From Thermoplasmata archaeon (GTDB lineage Archaea; Thermoplasmatota; Thermoplasmata; Thermoplasmatales; GCA-001856825), in contig JAJYRY010000007.1 in the NCBI GenBank assembly GCA_021793855.1, forward strand, positions 1-20,315: a stretch of DNA of 20,315 bases. The letters run 5' to 3'. The notes beneath the pieces are model-generated. The model did not search any database and was not told the DNA's origin. It worked only from the letters and a program-made list of their open reading frames with translations. Shown here piece after piece: positions 1-5,555 of this stretch. Both the position numbers and the translations under genes were made by a program. Position 1 is the first letter of the stretch. Every line of letters begins with the position of its first letter.

Positions 1-393
1 ATTAGCCTAGATGTTCGAGGATAAGGACTGAGATGGACTCTTATGGAATCCAACTCTGAGATCTGAATGGCGACCTGAAAATAGACTCGAATTAAAAAAA
101 ATGTGATCAGCAAATTACAATTGATGCCCACCCCAAATAACGATGTATAACTGTGGTTATACGTCATCTATTGAGAAATCGACTTCAAGTAAAGGATAAT
201 TCTTAACAATTTAACTCAAGTATAGTAACTTTATATTTTTAATTATTAGAATTTATTAACTATATCCAAGACCTCTTTCCAATTACTTTCAAAGTTGAAT
301 TGTATGCTCACAAGAGAGAATACCCTCCTTTCCGCACTCATGACCCTGCCAACCTGAATTCTAAACAAATGAATGCTGGTCTGCTTAACGCAC
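1..393. other. Gene-free AT-rich left flank
   Basis: No convincing coding region is visible in these 393 bases. The first frame closes at base 24, so at most a few codons of an upstream plus-strand gene could be present. The stretch holds a strong hairpin (142-165) and an A8 run (94-101), which is T8 on the minus strand and lies about 40 bases beyond the hairpin for a transcript leaving ribA. The two could together end the minus-strand transcript, but the spacing is not that of a classical intrinsic terminator. Confidence 0.5.
142..165. repeat. Inverted repeat / hairpin, 10-bp stem
   Basis: GATGTATAAC and GTTATACGTC flank a TGTG loop and pair over ten positions with one G.T wobble. On RNA from either strand this gives a stable stem. 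It lies about 230 bases downstream of the ribA stop codon, so it may be a 3' processing or termination structure for the minus-strand transcript, or a protein-binding dyad for a gene left of the window. No function can be assigned. Confidence 0.5.
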
Positions 394-1113
394 CTAGAGC
401 TTATAGTCTACCAGATCGTCTTCTTGTTCTATCAAGTTCTCTTCCTCTGTCTTATCTAGCATGTGCCCCCCTTTGACTCTTTTAGTTTCGAGATAGAAGG
501 AATTGTGTTCGTTTGGAGGAATTATGAGAGGAATCCTGCCCGTTATCTTTACTCCGTGGAACTTAAGATCCTCAATCTTGGCGGGATTGTTTGACATGAG
601 CCTGATAGACTTAACATGGAGCGACTTTAACATGTGTGCCGCTATCGCGTAATCTCGCTCATCTTCTTTGAAACCTAGAGCCCTATTAGCCTCGAATGTA
701 TCATAACCAGCGTCCTGAAGTTGGTAAGCTTTAATCTTATTTGCAAACCCAATTCCTCTTCCTTCTTGTCTAAGGTAGAGAATAACACCGAATTCCATCT
801 CACCCACCATCTTCATTGACACTTCTAGCTGATCTCTGCAATCGCAGCGAAGGGAACCGAGCGCGTCTCCTGTTAAACATTCTGAATGGATCCTAACCGG
901 AACGTTTTCTTTTTCATAGACATTCCCGTGAATAATGGCTGCGTGATCCTTCTTATCGAAATCGTTCTGGAACGCGACTATCTGAAAACTCCCAAATCTG
1001 GATGGTAGATCTGCTATCGCGGTTATCTTTACGCACGTATCCTTTGCGCCTATGCAGGAGTGGTTCAGATTCTCCTTAATCAGATAACTGATCTCCTCTT
1101 TATCAATCGACAT
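394..1113 (-). CDS. ribA: GTP cyclohydrolase II (RibA)
   Basis: This enzyme opens the imidazole ring of GTP, releasing formate and pyrophosphate, to give the diaminopyrimidine that starts riboflavin synthesis; it is cytosolic and zinc dependent. Counting from the ATG at 1113 (239 residues), the zinc ligands form C-X10-C-X-C at Cys79, Cys90 and Cys92 (SECLTGDALGSLRCDC). RQEGRGIG follows at 115-122, the catalytic-Tyr region KIKAY at 126-130, then SNNPAKIEDL and the C-terminal GGHML. An acidic tail of about 20 residues (DKTEEEN...VDYKL) extends past the usual family end. There is no fused RibB domain. A longer reading from TTG at 1125 is possible, but GGTGA at 1119-1123 sits five bases before the ATG and decides the start. 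The gene is monocistronic or first in its unit. Many archaea use the unrelated GTP cyclohydrolase III instead, so a bacterial-type RibA is worth noting. Confidence 0.95.
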   Translation of the reverse strand: MSIDKEEISYLIKENLNHSCIGAKDTCVKITAIADLPSRFGSFQIVAFQNDFDKKDHAAIIHGNVYEKENVPVRIHSECLTGDALGSLRCDCRDQLEVSMKMVGEMEFGVILYLRQEGRGIGFANKIKAYQLQDAGYDTFEANRALGFKEDERDYAIAAHMLKSLHVKSIRLMSNNPAKIEDLKFHGVKITGRIPLIIPPNEHNSFYLETKRVKGGHMLDKTEEENLIEQEDDLVDYKL

Positions 1114-1118
1114 TAATT

Positions 1119-1123
1119 TCACC
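1119..1123 (-). promoter_or_regulatory. Ribosome binding site of ribA
   Basis: The minus strand reads GGTGA, five bases (AATTA) and then ATG at 1113. GGTGA matches the complement of the conserved archaeal 16S rRNA 3' end (ATCACCTCC). It lies inside the longer TTG-initiated reading and so argues for the ATG start. Confidence 0.6.
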
Positions 1124-1356
1124 AATTTAGTTGACCTTAATTTACTTTAAGGATAAAAACAACTCCTACTTTCTTAAATTCCAATAATAATGAAATATTA
1201 ATTATTCTATAACGCTGATACTGAGACATCAGATATTTAGTTATTAGTTAGTCTTGACTTATTGGAGAAACCGACTTCCACTCTTGAATTATCTCTTTTA
1301 GGTGGATATAGGAAGTCAATGCGGTGGAAAGAGCGGTCCGACTCAGATATCCTCCA

Positions 1357-1824
1357 TTACAATAGTTTGAGACGCAATTCATTTGTTTGCTGAAATCCAA
1401 GTTTTTCATAAATTGACTTCCCTTGATTTGAGGCATGCAAAGAAATCCTGTCAAATCCGTTATCCTTACTCCACTTTATTGCTTCCTTTACAATCGAGGA
1501 GGCGACTCCCATTTTCCTGTACTCTGGTAGGGTGTACATCGATAGAAGATAGGGATACCTCATTTGGAAACTTCCGGGTCTAGGTTGATCTTCTTTAATC
1601 AAAATACACCCTGATCCAGCGACTCCACCTTCGGAGTTCTTTACGATCATTGATGTGAGACTGCCCTCAGAAACCTTAGACCCAATCCATTTTCTCGTCA
1701 ATTCTCGAGACTGCTCAACTGTGTCAATCATGTCTGGATGAATCTCCTTCCACATTAGCAGACGATGATCCACCAGCAAGTCCAGATCGTCCAAGGTTCC
1801 ATACACTAAGAGAAAGTCTTCCAC
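1357..1824 (-). CDS. GNAT-family N-acetyltransferase
   Basis: The product is a single GNAT domain that would move an acetyl group from acetyl-CoA to an amine; the substrate is not predictable. Counting from the GTG start at 1824 (155 residues), the acetyl-CoA pyrophosphate loop is YRKMGVA at 102-108, following the beta-4 strand YLLSMYTLPE. The motif B region HASNQGKSIYEKLGF lies at 130-144, and the protein ends in NELRLKLL, typical of the family. Size is normal. Two starts compete: ATG at 1848 (163 residues) with no visible ribosome site, and GTG at 1824 preceded by AGGGAAGGTG with a five-base spacer. I prefer 1824 because of the ribosome site and because the fold starts shortly after it. It reads the same way as ribA, but 240 bases separate them, so co-transcription is doubtful. 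Its upstream region holds two dyads (1872-1886, 1898-1909) that could be operators. Confidence 0.88.
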   Translation of the reverse strand: MEDFLLVYGTLDDLDLLVDHRLLMWKEIHPDMIDTVEQSRELTRKWIGSKVSEGSLTSMIVKNSEGGVAGSGCILIKEDQPRPGSFQMRYPYLLSMYTLPEYRKMGVASSIVKEAIKWSKDNGFDRISLHASNQGKSIYEKLGFQQTNELRLKLL

Positions 1825-1829
1825 TTTAA

Positions 1830-1839
1830 CACCTTCCCT
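1830..1839 (-). promoter_or_regulatory. Ribosome binding site favouring GTG start of the GNAT gene
   Basis: The minus strand reads AGGGAAGGTG, then TTAAA and GTG at 1824. The GGTG core and its short spacer resemble the ribA arrangement, and the site lies inside the longer ATG-1848 reading. Confidence 0.45.
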
Positions 1840-1871
1840 ACAATACATATCGTTCTAACTATATCTGTTTC

Positions 1872-1886
1872 ACGTCTGCCTGACGT
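1872..1886. repeat. Inverted repeat ACGTC-N5-GACGT
   Basis: A perfect 5-bp dyad with the spacer TGCCT. It lies 24 bases upstream of ATG 1848 and 48 bases upstream of GTG 1824 on the minus strand, close to where transcription of the GNAT gene would begin if the TATA-like sequence at 1910-1922 is used. It may be an operator half of a two-site array with the palindrome at 1898. Confidence 0.35.
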
Positions 1887-1897
1887 AGGAAATTTCT

Positions 1898-1909
1898 TGC
1901 CTATAGGCA
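1898..1909. promoter_or_regulatory. 12-bp perfect palindrome TGCCTATAGGCA, possible operator
   Basis: The sequence equals its own reverse complement over 12 bases. It sits between a TATA-like AT tract (1910-1922) and the GNAT coding start, the position of a repressor site in archaeal promoters. The half-site TGCCT also occurs as the spacer of the neighbouring dyad at 1872-1886. Binding by a regulator is inferred only. Confidence 0.35.
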
Positions 1910-2383
1910 TATTAATTATTTAGTAAATGAAGTCTCATTACTTTGAAGACTGGGTTAGGGAAATCTGAATAATTATATTAATTCCCCAAATTAAACCTAA
2001 CCGGACCAATGTTTATTTGCCACTTTACCACTAGACCAAAAGAAAATATTTACTTTGATTTTTTGATTTAGTACGATCTTCAGATGGTATAGTGAGTTCT
2101 TCACTCGCACTGGCAAGCTAAGAAAGTGGATTTTGCCCCGTAAAACTTGCAGCGCAATTTCAATGCCTTTCAAAATATATCCTGAATTTTAGTACAGTCA
2201 ATGAATCAATGAACGGATTGGTTTACCTCAGATGAAAGATATTCCACTGTACTTACGGTAAAAAGCCAATATTTTGACTCTATCATAATTTCTCCGCTCA
2301 ATCATCCATTTTCCTACCTGGGTTAGAAACTAGCCCCCCCTTTTATCGCACTATCTGGCTACTTCCTAAATCAAATCTGCCGG

Positions 2384-3358
2384 CTAAAGCGTCTCCCATA
2401 CATCATCAGAGTAATCTCTTGATAAGTGTAGTACCACTGGAATGCCTGCTCGCTTATAATAAATAAAGGACTCAGAAATGTGTTTCATAGCATCGAATTT
2501 CTGAACCAAAACTATTATTCGAATGCTGTTGTCTACTTTTTTGAAAAAAACTTTGAATCTCTTGAGACCCATGGAATTTAAAACGTTCGATATCACACTG
2601 AATATCCCTATATTCATATCCTCAAAACGCATTTCATAAATTCGAGAACCTGAAGATACTGGTTTGAGACCTGTTTTTGTCTCACTTGTTCCGTAGAATA
2701 TCACCTTGTTGAATATCGAGGTCGAAAAAACCGCCGCAGATTCTGCAACCGCCCCTTCGTCGAAAAGAGATCTTGCAACTTTACCCTTTACGTTAGAATA
2801 TGGGATGGAATAAACCAAGACTCGCAGAGGGAATTCTCTATTCTTATGTTCCAGATGCGAAATGAAACCGGTTGTTGGGTGTAGATATAATTCCTTGACC
2901 AAGTGTTTCAAATTAGGGCTCTTTCCAAGTATCCTAGAAAGTTGCGGGATTGCAGAATGATGGAGATGGAACCTAGCAGTGAGATTCCCCTTTTCAACAG
3001 TCAAGTCGAATGATGTGGAAGATTGCACTTTGTCCAACGAGGTCAAGAGTTCGTAAAGGGATTCTTCTATTGTTACCGTGGAAATCAGATATCCTTCATT
3101 CTCTGTAGTTGAAGAGAGATACTTTGCAGAGCTACCTTCATTTTCTAAATTTTCTTTTGGAATATATACCAAAAGATATTTGTCATCCCCCTTTAGTTCT
3201 ATGAAAGCCTGAAAAATTAGATCCACGGCTTTAGAAAGGCTGAAAACTCGGTCATCTTTGTTGAAAATTACTTTGCATTCGGTATCGAGCTTCTTGTCTA
3301 GCTCTTTCAACAACATCTTGTTTGATAAATCGGTTAAATTAATACTTATCGAATTCAT
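2384..3358 (-). CDS. Uncharacterised protein with internally duplicated domain (paralogue of 3412-4254)
   Basis: I do not recognise this 324-residue protein. It is soluble, with no signal peptide or membrane helix. It can be read as two copies of one domain. Copy 1 opens with LDKKLDTECKVIF (20-32) and ends with NLTARFHLHHSAIPQL to about residue 160. Copy 2 opens near EFPLRVLVYSI (175-185) and ends with SIRIIVLVQKFDAMKHIS to about residue 312. The closing part of each copy has the pattern beta strand, hydrophobic helix, then a short lysine-containing segment ending in L-L-H/L, as in both halves of the divergent neighbour. The ATG at 3358 lies 27 bases from the centre of a TATA element shared with that neighbour, which fits a leaderless mRNA. 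No catalytic motif is evident. A sensor or partner role near the KaiC-like ATPase is a guess from context. Confidence 0.75.
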   Translation of the reverse strand: MNSISINLTDLSNKMLLKELDKKLDTECKVIFNKDDRVFSLSKAVDLIFQAFIELKGDDKYLLVYIPKENLENEGSSAKYLSSTTENEGYLISTVTIEESLYELLTSLDKVQSSTSFDLTVEKGNLTARFHLHHSAIPQLSRILGKSPNLKHLVKELYLHPTTGFISHLEHKNREFPLRVLVYSIPYSNVKGKVARSLFDEGAVAESAAVFSTSIFNKVIFYGTSETKTGLKPVSSGSRIYEMRFEDMNIGIFSVISNVLNSMGLKRFKVFFKKVDNSIRIIVLVQKFDAMKHISESFIYYKRAGIPVVLHLSRDYSDDVWETL

Positions 3359-3380
3359 GTTATACGGTACGTCAAGGATA

Positions 3381-3389
3381 ATTAAATAT
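3381..3389. promoter_or_regulatory. Shared bidirectional TATA box (ATTAAATAT)
   Basis: The 53-base gap between two divergent start codons (3358 minus, 3412 plus) has this AT element exactly at its centre: base 3385 is 27 bases from each start codon. Read on the plus strand it gives TTAAATAT and on the minus strand ATATTTAAT, both acceptable archaeal TATA boxes at the spacing expected for leaderless transcripts. One TBP site would therefore serve both genes, or the two promoters would compete. Confidence 0.6.
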
Positions 3390-3411
3390 GTCAGAGATTA
3401 TTTACTCCTAA

Positions 3412-4254
3412 ATGATTGACGAGGTAGACAAGAGACTTGATATGTCCCTTAGTTTCTCTTTTCCTATCGAAAGTTATGTTCTATCGACTATAGTCAAGGA
3501 AAAACCGGTACCTATCAATGTCTACCACATAAAGAGTGAACAGTACATTACCTTCTTTCTTCAAGAGCTATCGGCAAACGACAGAATGATGCTAGAACCG
3601 TTAAATCCCGTGAAAATAGGAGACTCGCTGGAGATTACTGAAAGGATAACGAACCCATTGGTGAACATGATTGCTGATAATGTGGGACTGGTCCCGACAC
3701 TTGCGGATGGAGAACTCTTTACAACTGGCAAGATTATGTTCGCGAACTTCAGATTTCATTCATCCCAGATGAAGGGAGCTGCCGAATTGTTAAGAAAAGT
3801 GGTCTCTCTCGGTGCCGATCTTTCAGGGCTAGGCCTTAGCGAATCAAAAGGTTTGGTAGAGATGCTAAATGAGATCGACAAGAGATTGCCGTTATCGTTA
3901 ATAACGTTCTCTTTCGTGGAGCACAGCGACACGAATTTTATCCTTGAGTGGAGAAATTTGCATCAACTTCCTCAGAACTTCATCAAATACGATCTTGATG
4001 GAGACCTTTCTGTCACTAATTTCATTCAATCAAATGGACAAACGTCCGCCTTCTTAGCAGCCGTAGACAAGGAACATATACCTCTTGGAACCTACTTAGA
4101 ATATCATAATAAGGAAAGAGTGCAAGCGTATGTGTATGTTCCAAGTATGCTAGTTAAACCTTTGTTAGTGCGACTGTATGAAACGACAGAAAGGGTTAAG
4201 GATTTCAAATTAGAGGGCATTAGAAATTACAAAGATGAAAACAAGAACATTTAG
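3412..4254 (+). CDS. Uncharacterised protein with tandem duplicated domain (paralogue of 2384-3358)
   Basis: The 280-residue product is soluble and not recognised. It shows a clear internal duplication: DKRLDMSLSFSF at 6-17 recurs as DKRLPLSLITFSF at 156-168. The end of the first half (KIMFANFRFHSSQMKGAAEL to about 142) matches the end of the second (RVQAYVYVPSMLVKPLLVRL to about 270) in hydrophobic pattern and in the closing D-L/F-x-L-x-G-L/I. The same pattern occurs twice in the divergent neighbour, so the two genes look like products of one family that spread by duplication. No enzyme motif or DNA-binding helix-turn-helix is evident. ATG 3412 is probably leaderless (TATA centre 27 bases upstream). 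The KaiC-like gene follows in the same direction after 159 bases with its own TATA box. Expression is likely linked to 2384-3358 through the shared promoter. Confidence 0.78.
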   Translation: MIDEVDKRLDMSLSFSFPIESYVLSTIVKEKPVPINVYHIKSEQYITFFLQELSANDRMMLEPLNPVKIGDSLEITERITNPLVNMIADNVGLVPTLADGELFTTGKIMFANFRFHSSQMKGAAELLRKVVSLGADLSGLGLSESKGLVEMLNEIDKRLPLSLITFSFVEHSDTNFILEWRNLHQLPQNFIKYDLDGDLSVTNFIQSNGQTSAFLAAVDKEHIPLGTYLEYHNKERVQAYVYVPSMLVKPLLVRLYETTERVKDFKLEGIRNYKDENKNI

Positions 4255-4330
4255 GACAATATGTAGTCAGGTTTGTAGAATTATGTATTTCGCAATAGAA
4301 ACGAAAAAAAGATTAAATGCGAACCGTCAC

Positions 4331-4344
4331 TTATAAATATATAG
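4331..4344 (+). promoter_or_regulatory. TATA-box region of the KaiC-like gene
   Basis: The sequence TTATAAATATATAG is the best TATA match in the 159-base gap before the KaiC-like gene. It predicts a start site near 4360-4366 and a leader of about 50 bases. A weak purine-rich stretch (GAGAGAAAGA, 4401-4410) precedes the ATG and may serve ribosome binding. Confidence 0.4.
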
Positions 4345-4413
4345 GTGCTAGAATATCATCTTTTTGAACAAACCAATTTATGTTCTGTTTACCAATTAGA
4401 GAGAAAGATATAA

Positions 4414-5514
4414 ATGTTCAGTGTGCCTCCGATAACTGTAATGACCGGTGACTCCGTTGACATAGCGAGGATAGCTGAAGAATTCGAGCTGGACAACGAA
4501 TTCACATGGGGTAGCAACGTTAAACTTACAGGTAAATCAGGGGCATTACACAAGTTCGATTTAGTTGTCACTTCTAAGAAAGACGAAAACGTTAGGATTG
4601 CAGTTTTACATAGTATATCCGAAGATCTTGTCAGTGACATAATGAAATTCAATGCAATTGCGAGTGATTGTGGAATATCTCTTAAAGCGCTGGTCGTTGA
4701 GAAAGATCTAGACGATACTGAGGTAAATCTTACACACATGTATAACATAGTCACAATAGATCAAAGACGGAGCTTGAAGCCGAAGTCGGATATTTTCGGT
4801 GTCAAAGAGCTTGATGAAACCCTTGGCGGTGCGATGAAACGGGGGAATGTTTACATGGTATCTGGAAAAACTGGCGTTGGTAAAACGACTACTGCCACTC
4901 AATTCTTGGTTCAGGGTGCCAGGTTGGGGGAGAAGGGGGCAATAATACTTACAGATACTAGAGGAGCAGAATTCATAGCAAATGCCAAGACCTTCACATT
5001 TGGTTTTGAAGGGTACTACAAGGAGGGAACTATTGAAGTTATAGAACTCTCGGACAGAATTAGGGAACTGAAGGAGGATGTCTTAGAGAGTCTGAAAAGC
5101 AGGTCGAGATATATTGAAAAACTCACTGGTGAGATAAACAGAATTGTAATTGAATCAAACATCTCCCGTCTTGTTATTGACCCAATTACCCCGATGATTG
5201 TCGAAAATGATGATTTTGTTAACCAGTTCGTTATGTCGCTTGCAATCCCACACACTTACTTGCTTGTCACGAGTCCGGTTATGAAGAGCGACGTGAGCAT
5301 GTATGGAATCGAAGAATACTTTGTTTCTGGTATCATTAAATTAGAGATGGACGATCCCTCCGCGGGAATCAGAAAAGCTTCAATAGTGAAAATGAGAGGT
5401 GGTTCATACAGTCCTTATCCATTCTATTTCAAGATTACAACTAAGGGAATAATAGCCTCCCAATCTGAGCGGGACCTCAAGGGCGGTTCAATTTTCAAGA
5501 GAGTTGAAGCATAG
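4414..5514 (+). CDS. KaiC-like RecA-superfamily ATPase with N-terminal nuclease-fold-like domain
   Basis: The 366-residue protein has two parts. Residues 1-115 carry TGKSGALHKFD (39-49), recalling the first half of a PD-(D/E)XK restriction-endonuclease fold. The strand that should hold (D/E)-X-K reads NVRIAVLHSI (59-68) with no acidic-Lys pair, so the domain is probably catalytically dead. Residues 126-350 form one KaiC-type ATPase domain: FGVKELDETLGG, Walker A GKTGVGKTT (151-159), Walker B RLVIDPIT with Asp256, and the closing KMRGGSYSPYPFYFKITTKG, characteristic of KaiC-like proteins. Where KaiC has its catalytic Glu pair after the beta strand, this protein reads ILTDTRG (178-184), so ATP hydrolysis may be slow or altered. 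There is only one ATPase domain, unlike circadian KaiC. Family members often act in signalling or archaellum control; the target here is unknown. It converges on the next gene with 41 bases between stops. Confidence 0.85.
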   Translation: MFSVPPITVMTGDSVDIARIAEEFELDNEFTWGSNVKLTGKSGALHKFDLVVTSKKDENVRIAVLHSISEDLVSDIMKFNAIASDCGISLKALVVEKDLDDTEVNLTHMYNIVTIDQRRSLKPKSDIFGVKELDETLGGAMKRGNVYMVSGKTGVGKTTTATQFLVQGARLGEKGAIILTDTRGAEFIANAKTFTFGFEGYYKEGTIEVIELSDRIRELKEDVLESLKSRSRYIEKLTGEINRIVIESNISRLVIDPITPMIVENDDFVNQFVMSLAIPHTYLLVTSPVMKSDVSMYGIEEYFVSGIIKLEMDDPSAGIRKASIVKMRGGSYSPYPFYFKITTKGIIASQSERDLKGGSIFKRVEA

Positions 5515-5555
5515 GTTCAGATATTCTCAGGATCTTTACACTGACATGGGAAGAA

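Larger units (their letters stand above)
1849..2383. other. 535-bp non-coding stretch
   Basis: This lies upstream of the GNAT gene and downstream of the 2384-3358 gene, both on the minus strand. No plausible protein is seen; open frames are short and out of character. Contents: two dyads close to the GNAT start (1872-1886 and 1898-1909), AT-rich TATA-like sequence around 1910-1922, and a C7 run at 2334-2340. A minus-strand string near 2012-2035 recalls a tRNA D-arm but has no matching T-arm, so I do not call a tRNA. Confidence 0.5.

Noticed and set aside
1114..1125. Extension of ribA to TTG 1125
   Set aside because: GGTGA at 1119-1123 is well placed for ATG 1113, and the four added residues match nothing in the family.
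169..1285. Similar 20-base strings near 169 (TATTGAGAAATCGACTTC) and 1260 (TATTGGAGAAACCGACTTC)
   Set aside because: Short, imperfect and without matching flanks; no element boundary or coding context supports a real repeat.
1248..1454. 68-residue minus-strand frame overlapping the 3' end of the GNAT gene
   Set aside because: It overlaps conserved GNAT coding in another frame, and the GNAT gene already has a normal family C-terminus.
1990..2060. tRNA-like string on the minus strand (GGTCTAGTGGTAAAGTGGC)
   Set aside because: It resembles a D-arm, but no T-arm with TTC-A, no paired acceptor ends and no convincing anticodon stem follow.
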